From positions 4,594,741 through 4,656,740 of the forward strand of contig RPFO01000082.1 in NCBI GenBank assembly GCA_009746045.1: a stretch of 62,000 nt of DNA, in the 5' to 3' direction. Source of the DNA: Mesostigma viride. Lineage: Eukaryota > Streptophyta > Mesostigmatophyceae > Mesostigmatales > Mesostigmataceae. A model generated the notes under the pieces. The model saw nothing but the letters and a program-made list of their open reading frames with translations, was not told where the DNA came from and searched no databases. Each line of letters starts with the position of its first letter. Within the stretch, counting starts at the first letter, position 1. The translations under genes and the position numbers were made by a program. Shown here piece after piece: positions 21,201 through 32,365 of the stretch.

Positions 21201-21279
21201 GTTGTTTGGGCACATCTTTATCGGACCTCAACCCGGTGTGCGTTACGGGCGCGATGTTGTACTCAATTCCAGCAAACAT
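15246..21279 (-). CDS. Leucine-rich-repeat protein with helical C-terminal region
   Basis: Five minus-strand exons: 21279-20727, 19274-19072, 17889-17428, 16271-16104 and 15548-15246, about 562 residues. All junctions are GT-AG and phases agree; the first join (donor GTGCGT, phase 1) makes the Asp of ...RGLL-D-PDARSEV. Residues about 45-165 hold four to five 23-residue LRRs of the LxxLxLxxNxLxxLP type (LRVLVLSNNKLASLPAGIG, LSRLHLSNNLLVEVPESLG, LEELFLDGNKLRKLPAELG). Then comes a helical hairpin region (DLPRLLTVVAAAESMGV), a charged part with tryptophans (SSWQQWLMEKARLERQKK), a second helical stretch and a histidine/serine-rich tail. LRRs serve as protein-binding scaffolds; the partner is unknown. 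A shorter protein ending at the in-frame TAA at 20719-20721 (GLLGA) is possible if exon 1 is not spliced. The W...W...EK pattern is seen in some ciliary coiled-coil proteins, which is only a weak hint. Confidence 0.65.
17925..18400. repeat. 24-26-bp minisatellite in LRR-gene intron 2
   Basis: About 18 copies of a unit close to GGGGGTTATGGATGGGTGAC plus AAAA. Variants include GACGGGTGAC, GGATGGACGAC and ACAAGAGGG. It opens long spurious frames (GYGWVTKRG repeats) that are not genes. Confidence 0.9.
20010..20245. repeat. CCCCT-repeat polypyrimidine tract in LRR-gene intron 1
   Basis: Almost pure (CCCCT)n with a few C-run interruptions over about 230 bp. On the gene strand it is a purine tract (AGGGG)n. 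It could form a triplex or G-quadruplex structure. A second C-rich, CCCA-repeat patch lies at 20290-20350. Confidence 0.85.
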
Positions 21280-22047
21280 GGTTTTGTATACCTAAACTTG
21301 ATTCACACAATACCGATGCATCCTATGACCATTCAGCCTGCGGATTAGATAGGGCGCTCTGCTTGCCGAGATGGTAACATGATCGCAGCTTACAACTGCA
21401 TGATTGCCACTGCTTTTGCTCGGCAGACCATCAACTCCACCCTCCTCAGCTCAGTGATTCCGATGCTGTAAAAGCACAACCTTTCTCTAGTCTGCCACAA
21501 TGCCCGCGCCATGATGGAGACCAGGAATGAAATGCATCCAGAAAGTAGGGGTATCTATGCGGAATTGCACATTGTGTCGTTGCCTCGGAGTCGTTGCCGA
21601 AGTGGGTAAAATAATTATTTTTGCTCGGTAAAAATCGTTCAGTCCAACTCGAACGTCTTGGCCGGACAGCTGTTTGGTGTATTTTGGTTATGGTTGGCAA
21701 GCAGAAACCCTGGCGGCACCTGGGATCACACAGCTACCAACGGTCGATGACCTTGACTCGTACACGCGCGCGATTTTCTGGCGCACTGGCGCGAGCAAGG
21801 GCGCAAGGGTATTCCTACAACGCGGCGCCAGGCACGTAAATTGAAATCCTACAACGCGGCGCCAGGCAGGAAGTCAAAGAAACAGGCGCCAGCAGCAGGT
21901 CGGCCCCGGCGTCCATAATTTACAACCAGCTTGAACCGGCGTTTACGGCGTGCACGCTTTCCGACATTTATTTTACTGTCGACGGTTTTCCGTTTCTCGT
22001 GTTCTCGTCTTTCCTTCGCTACGCTAGTGGTCCAATTCCGCGGAACC
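21280..22047. promoter_or_regulatory. Shared upstream region of divergent LRR and RanGAP genes
   Basis: The start codons of the minus-strand LRR gene (21279) and plus-strand RanGAP gene (22048) are 768 bp apart and no other gene lies between, so both promoters must fall here unless 5' UTR introns exist. A direct repeat of about 22 bp (starting TCCTACAACG, with GCGGCGCC) occurs at 21813 and 21847. The RanGAP start context is GGAACCATGG. No TATA box stands out. Confidence 0.5.
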
Positions 22048-25000
22048 ATGGGGGATGCGGTTCTCGTTGCAACTGACAACACTTGGCCTCCTAATGCCGA
22101 GAAACGGGCCAGGATTGTGGACAGAATGGCGCAAAACCTAACGGCACTAAACTTTTTGTCGTTCTCGATCAACAAGGTAGGCCTTTTTTTTTTTAGCGAT
22201 AGAGATTTGGCTTCATATCTTCTTTACGGCGTCGGCTGTGTCGGCGCCATGGTTTTTGCGGTGCACGTCTAATACACTTTTCCCGATGTTTTGTTGTGCA
22301 ACCTATGTGGTGCCTACAGACGGCCAGAGTTTCGGATGCCCAGGCTCTCGCTTCGGCAACAGTCATTGAGAAAGAGGCATTTCAAGCTGTTGTAGACTCA
22401 GCTAGCGTCGACAGCGCTGCTTGGAGGATGTATGCGGCACTCTGTGGCCGCCGCATTGTCGACAGCATGCGCATGGCGCCCGATGGGGCCGTTCCCATGG
22501 ACATTTCTGAAGAGTCTGGCAAGAGGGTGAGTGGATTTGCTGGCGAGGAATCTCGTTTCTCGTGGGTGAATGGAGCCCGCCGCATGCCAGCCACCTACTG
22601 TAGGCCTTTTTACTGGCATATGCTTGCAAAACCTGTGGGCCCTGTGTACCAGGTTGCAATCAACCTTTGCAACGTTTGCAATATTTTCATGGCCCATCCG
22701 CCATGTCTGCTGGACTAACAGACCTGCTTTCATTTTGGGAACGTTTAGTTGGATCATGTTTCGAAAAGTACATGCAAATTAACGTGGTTGTTGTGTCAGA
22801 CCCGTTCGAATTATTCAGACTAGTGTATTACATGCAAGTCTGGCTTGGGTAGCCTTATTCCTCAGTGAACACATTCCCCTACCGTCATGCCCATTTAAAA
22901 CTATTCCCCGCCTTGTGCATCCCTCTCATCCCCCTTGTTTTGCTGCCCTTGCTGTCCCAACCTCCTTTTCCCTTTCTCTTTGGATCTTCCTCCTCCCCAC
23001 AATATGCCACGCATGTCAAACCATACTGTCAAGTGAGACAGCCAGTCCTGGACGCATGGCACGCCAATATATGTCCTCTATATCTCCTCCTTTGGTATAC
23101 CTCCGAATCCCCGCCCCACATCCCTCCTCCCCCCCAGCCGCTGGTGACCTTCTCGCTCCATTTTGTCGTGTTTTTTGACCCCACACCTTGGATAAATGAC
23201 ATGTTTAGGTCATTTTCCAAATTTAAGTATTGAAATCCTCAGTATGTTATTCACGAACGCACGCCTCTTCTTGCTGGGCTACATACAGTTTGACATCTCT
23301 GGGGGGGCCAGGGAGTTCCTTAACGAGAGCCAAGCCAGGGAGCTGCTGGCGCCCTTGCTGGCAGATGGTGCCAACTTCTCCAAGGTATGCGTGATTGTGG
23401 CTTGGGTAGGCAGCTGTGCAACTAGGCTGGGGGCTGTCCAATGAAGCCGATGTGGTTACTGGCAAGGTTTTTATAATAATAATAATCACGGATGCCAGTA
23501 TGCCTGAAATTTTGTAGGCAGGTGAACTGGTCGCAGACTTGCGTGGCAAAGCATCCCGAGCTTGACGGGTGCCTTCACCACTGTAAGCTCCCGGTGCATG
23601 GATTGTGCACTGGAAGACAAGGTGTGAGACGGAAGAGGATTAGGCCTGTAGCGGACTTTTCTTACCCCCTTTGTTCCTGAACAGCTCCCTGTGCAACGTT
23701 GGTGCTGATGGCAGCTTACCAAGCTTACCCTTTCTTGAAATTAGCAATGGGCCGAAATGCCAGGGGTATCCTCCGTAGACCGGGTTGGTCCTGGCCACGC
23801 CTGTTGTCTACTTTCGAAGTACGTTGGAACAATTGTTTGCATTTTGTGGACGGTGGTGCAATGCGGCTTGGTTTGTGCAGAATCGTCCTGCCCAGGTCGT
23901 GGTTGTCCGCAGTGGCAGACGTTGCATGCGCTAGTGTCCTTGTCCTTGCACGCTTGCTCGCTCGCCAGGACCTGCCCTATGCCTGCGGAAACAAATATTG
24001 GATAGGCTTGCCACCAGGTAACCATGAGGGCTGCCATACCCTGGCTGCTCCTACTAGCATTTTGCTGATGTTGTAATTGTGCCACGTCCGCAGTCCGCAC
24101 TATGCCTTTTGCCTCCAACTACGGGCACTCTCTCCGCCACCATTACCGACTCCCTCTGCCTTCCACCCTGGCTGCCCTTGCCCCGTTGTCGTGAGCGCAG
24201 GTCCGGCTCAGTGGCAAGTCGTTTGGCCGCGACGCCGCGCCCGTGGTTGCGGCTGCCCTCGTCAACATCCAAAAGTCGCTGAGGTCAGCTGACCTGAGTG
24301 ACATCATCGCGGGGCGACCGGTACGGCAGGCTCACTTGTCAACACATTGTAGACTCCACAGTGGTGTATACCCCACTCCATGCTGCGGACCCCACCATGG
24401 CGTATGCACCATTAGATAGCTATACCTCGCCATACGTTATACCCCACCCCATACCGTGGACCTACCATGAGGTATGCACCATTAGCTATACCTGGCCATG
24501 CCTTATAGTGATCCTACATGTACCTAACCCCGCTTCGCCATGTATCCCGCGCCATGAGGAGGATGCCCTTGCTGTGCATCTCGCGGCTGCCGTGGCTTAA
24601 CCCCGCCCTACTGTGCACACCCCACGCCGTACGGTACACCTCACTCTTAACGTGACGGTGCACCAGGAGGAGGAGGCGCTGCAGGCGCTGCGCATTATCA
24701 GCGCGGGGCTGGGCGCGTGCCGGCTGTCGGAACTGGACCTGAGCGACAATGCGTTCGGCGAGAAGGGCATCCGTGCATGCAAGGAAGCGCTCGCCGCACA
24801 GGTGGGGACCGGCACAGCGAATATGTAGCCACTCGTCTTGTCACATTCGACCACATTTTAATACAGGTTTGCTTTTGCAGCAAGGTTGGAAGCAGATGAC
24901 GACATTAGCACAACTACAGCAGATAGATGTTCCCGTATTATTCACCTTTGATGTAAAACGTCACCTTTGCTCTGTTTTTTTGTATTCACGTTATACTTTT

Positions 25001-28000
25001 GATTCACGTGTCGCATGCCGACATGATGGCTTTCTCCGCAATGCCAACGGGGGATGACGATATGCTGCCAGCGTGTTACCCGTTAAGGTTGATTCGCTCA
25101 TTGACGTTGATTCCGTGCACGGACAGCACTGTCTAGTTTTTGCCATGGAAATGGTGGAAAATAGTCGGAACATCATGAGCATTTGTGAGGGTTAACGTGT
25201 TTACGCTGCGTTGTGCATGTACGTTACGCACGTGACCATTTACATCGGTTTTACGTTTTACATGACCCTTTTTGCCATCTTACGTGTTTTCATTACGTCA
25301 ACTCCCTGACCCCCTTAACTCCCCTGACCGCCCAACCCTGGTCCAAACAGCCGAGCTATCTCATGTCTTCCTTGCCACTGGCCTGGGCTTGCCCTCGGCT
25401 TGCATGATACTACCATACCTATAGCTATCTGAAGCCAAGTGTTTCTCCTACGGCCACCCTACCTCAACTCCTGTACCTACCGCAGTCGGACCTGCGCAGC
25501 CTCAGCTTCTGCAACAACGGCATCTCGCACCAGGCGGCCACCGCCATCGTCGAGTGCCTGCCCACGTCCCAGAACCTGCGCCAGCTGCGCTTCCACAACA
25601 ACATGAGCGGTGGGTAGACCTGTCCGGCAAGGATGACATTCATATCATTATAGTAGGAACGGGGGGATGGGGCAGAAGGGGGAGGGCTGTTTTGTTTGTT
25701 GGTGCAGGGCCTGAAAAAGGTTGCTTTTGCAGGGTCGGCCCCTCCCAGTTGCTGGCGTGCCACGCGTTCACCATTCACAATGTATGGATCCATTATTGAG
25801 CTTGATTTCAATCGATGGATGGCCCGGTGAGTGCATGCCCCGTCGGTGGCCCTTGATGGGACCTGAGGGGCATGCTGTGAAGCAGTGCAGTGCCTTAGAG
25901 CGGTGAGCGGGGTGTTTCCATCACCCGCGTTGGAGGCACATGGGTGGCATCTGTACCCGCCTGCAGTTCTGAACGTTTGAGCTCAGAGTGGCACCAGGAG
26001 CAGTGGGCCGGTGCCGGTGCCCGTGCCGTTTTTCCCGGCTCCTTTCCTTGGTTCCTTGGTCTTGTCCTTGGTTAATCGAGATGTGCGCAGGTGTAAGGGT
26101 TGAAGAGTCGTTTGCTCGTATCCACTTGACACACTCGCATGCATGCATTCATGGACCCAACCAACCAACAACCAACCAACCAACCAACCAACCAACCAAC
26201 CAACCAACCAACCAACCAACCAACCAACCAACCAACCAACCAACCAACCAACCAACCAACCAACCAACCAACCAACCAACCAACCAACCAACCAACCAAC
26301 CAACCAACCAACCAACCAACCAACCAACCAACTAACCAACACCCACCCACCCACCCACCCACCCACCCACCCACCCACCCACCCACCCACCCACCCACCC
26401 ACCCACCCACCCACCCACCCACCCACCCACCCACCCACCCACCCACCCACCACCCACCCACCCACCCACCCACCCACCCACCCACCCACCCACCCACCCA
26501 CCCACCCACCCACCCACCACCCACCCCTCCCTCCCTCCCTCCCTCCCTCCCTCCCTCCCTCCCTCCCTCCCTCCCTCCCTCCCTCCCTCCCTCCCTCCCT
26601 CCCTCCCTCCCTCCCTCCCTCCCTCCCTCCCTCCCTCCCTTCCTTCCTTCCTTCATTCATTCATTCATTCATTCATTCATTCATTCGTTCATGCGTTCAT
26701 TCGTTCTTTCAGTCATTCAGTCGTTCATTCACTCTCTCATTCATTCATACTTTCATTCATTCGTTACGGAGATGCGTCGAGCATCTCCTCTGTGTCAGGG
26801 GGGCCAGCATTACCTGCTCGTAGGTACAGGGCGTTGGATAAGAGGTCTCACGATAAACTCTGCCATGTCACTATTTTTTCTGCCGCTGCTTCTTGAGCCT
26901 GGTTCTGTGTACACCTGCCCCCATGTGGCACTCCACCTGCCTATGTAGCAATCAATGCCCTGCCTGATATTTCCCAGGTTGTCCGGTTGCCACGCCATGG
27001 TACAGGTAGCGCATCGTCCCTGCACCCTACACCCTACTGTAAACAGCCTGTTTTGTCGGTGTGGCCGTGTCCCTGCAGGGTGCGAGGGCGCGACCATCAT
27101 GTCGTCGCTGGTGGGTGGCGCGCCGCTGCTGGAGGACTTCCAGCTCTCGTGCTCCCGCGTGGGCGCGGACGGGGGCACCGCCATCTGCAAGCAGCTCGAA
27201 GCAGGTGGGGCCTTTACTGGCATCTGCATGTGCATGTGTGTGCCCTTGTGCTGAAGCTAATGTGTCTCGTTGTCATCCCGTGCGCATGTGCACGCTTGTG
27301 CTGAAGGTGGTGAGTGGGCGGGCACCTGTGCGTGGGGGGGGCGTGTGTGAGGATAGGTTGGGCGGAATATTTACCTTCAGGGCTGGTGGATGCTTTTTTT
27401 TTTTTTCTAAATAAAACATACCAAACTGTGTTTGGTGTGTGGTGACAAGTCTCATTCCGAGGCTGTGCGTATATATAAGCACAGCTACCGTAGTGGCTCA
27501 AATCACATTGCGAATTAATATTTTCGAATGACCCCCCGAAAAGTGCTAAAATAATGCTCCAATTTACCCCGTAAAGTATGAAAACCGGGCAGCGCCGCTA
27601 CACCTGTTTCTGGCTGCAGGCCGCGGCGCAGCTAGATGAAGGGGAGCGCCGCGCTTGCCGCGCCGCGCCGCTCCGCGTCGCGCCAGATTGAGAACGCATT
27701 CAATTTTGAATTCTAGAATTAATATTACATTTTATTTTGAACATAAAATTTGAGCACTAACTTAATATAATCACTAGGTACTGATTTGGGCCATATTTCT
27801 GATTAGGGCCATGTTGGGTTAATTAATTAAGAAATAGCACTGATTAGGGCCCTATTAGCACTCATTAGGGGCCCTATTAGCACTGATTAGGGGCCCTATT
27901 AATTAAGATTAGGGCCTTATGTCATACTGGTACTCATTTAATTGTCAGATAGGAACTGCGCTTGGTGGGTAATTAATGTACTTGGTAGGTTAGAATCCAA

Positions 28001-30686
28001 GTCAGACACTGAACTAGGTGCCCTAATATAAACAAGCTCCCGGGCTCGAAGTTTACCTAACACGTGCTGAACTTTCCCCGCAAAGTGTCAAAACCATGCA
28101 GAAAAACCCTCGAAAAAATATTAATTCGCAATGTGATTTGAGCCACTACGGTATGAATTACCTGTGTTAATGTGTTGGGTGTCTAGTAGCAATGCTTTTT
28201 CCCAGTTTTTCTCCCCACTCATCAAGGCACGCACACATGGCGGTGGGATGCGCGCACGCGCGCATGGCGGTGGGCAACACAACTCAATCTATCGACCAAG
28301 TAGTAGCATGTATTCAATGAACGGTTCCTAATGAACCTAGTGTACATTAGCTTAGTCTTTTAACAGCTTTTCGTCGCATAAAGCTGGTATATGCCTTGCA
28401 AAGGTGCGGGCTTTGGTTATCTCCCTTGATGTGCTTCGGATCCTTCTCATACCCCCCCCCCCCCCCTCGAGCAGGGAGCAGCCTTCGCTCGCTCGACCTG
28501 CACGACAACAGCATGGGGCCCGAGCTGGGTGCGGCCATGCTCACACTGTTGCCACTTCACAGCCAGCTGGTCTCCCTCAACCTGAGCGAAACAGGTACGC
28601 GGCCTGCGTGGTGCCTCGCATTCCTTGCCAGCCACATGGAAAAAGTCGCCTTTGCCAAGCCTAGTCCTGGGTGGTTTCTGCCCCTGTTCATTAGCTGGCA
28701 ACCTTGGGACATTGCCTCAGCTGTTTTTGCCCATCTGCCCATCTGTGCCTGCCAAGCCCCCTCATTGGTGCCAGTTTGTCGTATGCTCCCATGCACTGGC
28801 GAAGCCACAGGCTGCGATGTTCTGCTTCTGCTTGGACCCTGCGACCTGCTGGCTTGACCAGTAGGGTCGATGGGAGAGAAACCAGCATGCCTTTGCTTTC
28901 TACTCCCCATTCTCGCCAGAGGCAGTTTTGAAATTTTCAATTTTATCAGATGTGGGTAGCATCATCTTGGGACCTTCTTAGTTCTGAAGACGTGTGAACT
29001 GTGCCATGCTCTGCTACTGGCGTCCGTGCGCTCTGTTGCTTGCATCCGCTTGGTTGCTTCTCGCAGGCATGTGCGATGATGGTATCAAGGATCTGGCCAA
29101 GGGGCTGCTGACATCCTGCCCAGGCCTGCAGGTTTGTATAATCCATCTGGGCGGGACGATCATCTTGCCACACCTACACTACGCACAGTACAGCACGTTT
29201 ATAAACTATCTGGGCGGGACGATCATCCTGCCACACTTACATGGTACAGCACGATTCACTTTCCTTGACCTCGGTGCTTTTGGAATGGCAGTTTCGGCTT
29301 TTCCCCACATTTGGTTTTCCCTCTGCATCTAGGCCGTCAGTTAGGGACTTCCAGGGAAGGTGCTGTTGAGAGAAGTGGGGGCCTAGCAGGGTTTGCAAAG
29401 GATGCCGGTGTGTGAGAGCCAGGAAAAGGGGGCGAGAGGGGTGGTCAGGTTGGGTGGGACAAAAAAGGGGGCAAAGGGGGGTGATTCAAAGGGAGATAAA
29501 CGAAGGGGGTCACAGGGGGGGGGGGGGGGACGGAAGGGGAGTAAGGGAGCACCTAGGGGAAGAGGGGGGGGGGAGGGGGAGGGAGGGGGGGGGGGGAGAT
29601 AAGGGATGCAGGGGGAGAAAGGTTTATTTGCCTGCCTCTGTTCCGAAATTAATGGCCCTGCCCACATCCGTGTGCTCACTGCCTGCCCCTTCCCTATCCT
29701 GCGCAGGTGCTGGAGCTCAACTGTAACGAGATCACAGCGGCGGCGGCGCCTGCGCTGGCGGCTTGCGTTCGGCCTAAGCTGAAGCTGCGCACGCTGCTGC
29801 TGGCAGAGAACGAGCTTGGGGACAAGGGGGCGGCTGTCATTTGCGCTGGGATCACGCCAGAGCACAGGTATGTGGCTGCTCTCTGCGTCGATCCCTCGCT
29901 CCTTCCAAGAGACGTATACTTGGTCAACCTTGCACGAATCGTCCGCGTCCGACGAAAAGTATAGGTCCAACGCTTGCGACTTGGAAGGTATTCTCTTACT
30001 CTGCAAGGTCTGTGGCCCACTGGCCATTGGTGGTTGCCTTGAAAGGCAGTGGTCGTTTGCAGGTACTTTGTGAGCCGTGCAGGCCAAGGGCTGGTATGGC
30101 AACAACGTCGGACCGCATGCGTGACTGGCCAGCACGTTGGCTTTTCTTTTTTTTTTTTTTCTTATCATTTTTCCGTATTTGTCTAGAGTAATTGCGTGGT
30201 CCTTGAGCTGCTGCTGGCTTCAGGTAAGCGAATGCTCTCCAAGCCGCGCCTTTCCCTCTTGTGGCTCCTCTTCATGTTCCGCCCCACTGCTGCCTTGCCC
30301 TCGCGGTTGGCCGCCCTTCCTGCTGCGCCCGACGTTTGGATCCCAGCTTCCGAATCTCGTCACTGCGAATCACGGCACCTGTCCCTACGCCTTGCCTCTC
30401 CCTTTCCCACGACGTCCCTTCCCTCGTGGCTCATGTTTCCTGCTAATCTCGGCGCGTGTCCCCCCTGTGCCGCACGCCAGCGCGCTGGAGGTGCTGGACT
30501 TGACGCAAAACGAGCTCACGTCCAATGGCGCGCTGGCGGCCGCCAGGGCGGTGGTGGGCAAGCCCAAGCTGGCCAAGCTGGGCCTGAACGGGAACGCCAT
30601 CTCCAAGAAAGGTGTGTCCCAGATCAAGGCCCTGCTCAAGGGGTCAGGCCCCGCGGCACTGCAGGCGCTCAGCTCACTCAGCGATA

Positions 30687-30729
<43 letters not shown>

Positions 30730-30796
30730 TGAGGAGGACGAGGAAGGCGATGAGGGGTTGGCGGATGAGATGGCTGCCAAGCTGGCGGTCAAGTAA
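22048..30796 (+). CDS. RANGAP1: Ran GTPase-activating protein with plant WPP domain (RanGAP1)
   Basis: Eleven exons: 22048-22176, 22320-22526, 23289-23384, 24201-24320, 24667-24801, 25486-25609, 27079-27204, 28475-28594, 29067-29131, 29707-29867 and 30481-30796. All use GT-AG with consistent phases and give 532 residues, the size of plant RanGAP1. Residues 1-112 form the WPP domain ([20 protein letters not shown]), which anchors plant RanGAPs at the nuclear envelope and division plane. Residues about 113-490 are the RanGAP LRR domain: [70 protein letters not shown] and [17 protein letters not shown]. Residues about 497-519 are an acidic Asp/Glu tail. The protein speeds GTP hydrolysis on Ran at the cytoplasmic side of the envelope, keeping the RanGTP gradient for nuclear transport. 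Introns carry large repeats and a MITE. Confidence 0.93.
26157..26765. repeat. Compound tetranucleotide array in RanGAP intron 6
   Basis: Five blocks run without a gap: AACC repeats (26157-26340), ACCC (26340-26524, one phase slip near 26452), CCCT (26525-26640), CCTT (short, about 26638-26653) and CATT (26654-26765, decaying at its end). The long open frames across it (PTNQ, THPP, SLPP, FIHS) are translation artefacts. Confidence 0.95.
27488..28151. mobile_element. MITE with long inverted repeats in RanGAP intron 7
   Basis: The ends CCGTAGTGGCTCAAATCACA...and the reverse complement match perfectly for about 37 bp (through GCGAATTAATATTTT). A TA dinucleotide flanks each side (27486-27487 and 28152-28153), as in Tc1/mariner-type insertions. 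The interior holds a GC-rich patch (27590-27690) and tandem AGGGGCCCTATTAGCACTG-type repeats (27840-27905), with no ORF. It is entirely intronic and so tolerated. Confidence 0.8.
29500..29605 (+). repeat. G-run cluster in RanGAP intron 9
   Basis: Several G-runs of 8-16 bases on the sense strand are separated by short A/G spacers. Such a tract could form G-quadruplexes in the pre-mRNA. Confidence 0.7.
30685..30745 (+). repeat. GAGGAC-type codon repeat coding the RanGAP acidic tail
   Basis: The acidic tail is written as a near-perfect GAC-GAG hexanucleotide run inside the last exon, so tail length probably varies by slippage. Acidic tails are normal for RanGAPs. Confidence 0.85.
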
Positions 30797-32365
30797 AGAA
30801 GTAAAGAAAATGTGAGCACCTCCCTCTTGGGGAAGAAACACGAGGACCTCCCTCTCGGTTCCTGCGCCAAGCGGAGTTGGGTTTGTCGGTTCAACATTCT
30901 GCAAGGGTGTCTCCGGATTGTTGGGCCAAAAAGCGATTCTGGGTGCCGGTGGTTGCGTGGCCGCAACTTGCACATCCCAGGGAAGGCATCCCGCAAACTG
31001 GCACCCACAGCCGGAACTGTTTGCAAATCTGCCCTGGAACCCGGAGGGGTTCATGAAATGTGGCGGCTTTGTGTATGAGTTGTATGATGGCTCCTTTACG
31101 TATGGGCATCCTAAGCTGGTTTGCGTCCGTTGTCGCGCCTGGTTTACCATGCATGGGTATGAAGGATGCTTTTGCATGATTCCATTTGTTGTAGATTCAG
31201 CATCTAGATTATTTAGTTGAGAAGAAGTCTCTAGGAAGCAGGCAATGGCTTGGCATTGCTGCGCTTTGTCGTTCCATGGTGGTGGCCTAGGTGCAAGCCA
31301 GGTTTTGTTGAAGGGGGCATGCATATGCGCAGCTCCGGGCACGCCAAGGCAGCTTTATGTCTACTCAATTGAAGTGGCATTTAGGCATTTGTTCTTGGAG
31401 AGAGGTAGGGCAACTTGTTGTGTTCGAATGATATTTGTGCTGGCTTTTATTTATTGTGCAATGCCTGGGTAGTTTCACTATGTCCTGCCCTATGGCACGG
31501 TTCCAGAGCGTATACTTTAATACTTGCATTTCTGAGAAACCCGTTCATGGCCCTGCATGGCTTTCATGCACAGCTTTTGCCATTGCAGGGCAAGCTTATG
31601 CAGCAATTATTGCTTCGTATGTCATTTTACTTGTGTTTGATAGAACTGGCATGATCCGATCCAATTAATCCAGTTATATTTATTTTGCTTTCATTTACAC
31701 GCAGGTGCAATTCTAGATGCGATTGATGCCTAGGTGTGCAATGACTTACAGCAATTTTAAAATTTTGGCCATGCAGCCACCGAGCTTGTTTCCATAAAAA
31801 CTTCCCTTATCTGATCATCAATATATGTCCGGATTCTCCCAATTTCTGGCCTGCACTGGTTGTCTCCTTGATATGTCTGTTCCACAAGTTCAATAAATGG
31901 AGATGGCGTCCACAGTTGATTAAAAAAATTAAAATTAAATTATAACATGACTCTGTTGGGAGATCATGTAGCACATATTTCTTGCTGGGTGGATGGGGGT
32001 GGGCGAAGCCGCGGAACCGAACTAGAGCTAACTCTAAGCTAATCTAGTCTAGAAAACCCTAACCACCCTACTCAGCAAAGCGCCCCTTCCGCTTGGGGGC
32101 CCCTTCCGCACAGTTGATTGCACCTGGATCACAGGTTCTAGACGCCCAACTGTCCATCCCTCTGCATAAAATTGTCAGCTTGAATGCCCAATTAAAGCTA
32201 ATCTGTCGCTACGAATTTCTCTCATCCGCCTTCCCTAAGTAAGTAAGTACTTGTGTTTCATGCACATGGGCATGCCACGGAGTACAATGCAAATCTCATT
32301 AGGAAAGGAAGAAAAAACACTTTAAGTTACAAATAGCGTCTGCATCACGCCCTTCCCTAGCTGAC
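30797..32365. other. Intergenic region between convergent RanGAP and PELP1 genes
   Basis: It holds the 3' UTRs of both genes and no further gene I can support. Two retroposon scraps are present: a 5'-truncated SINE-like repeat 2 end at about 31832-31874 (...GGTTGTCTCCTTG, flanked by ATATGTC on both sides) and a LINE-A 3' end. Confidence 0.6.
31920..32115 (-). mobile_element. LINE-A 3' fragment
   Basis: Read on the minus strand: remains of the ORF2 C-terminal coding end (CCCCAAGCGGAAGGGGCG...), a 3' UTR much like 13950-14128, the ATATGTGCTACATGATCTCC end with CAAC loop, and a TTTAA/TTTTAA tail. It is 5'-truncated. Confidence 0.75.

Noticed and set aside
25983-26948. Long open frames of PTNQ, THPP, SLPP or GGREGG repeats
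   Set aside because: They are translations of tetranucleotide repeats, open in several frames on both strands, inside a RanGAP intron.
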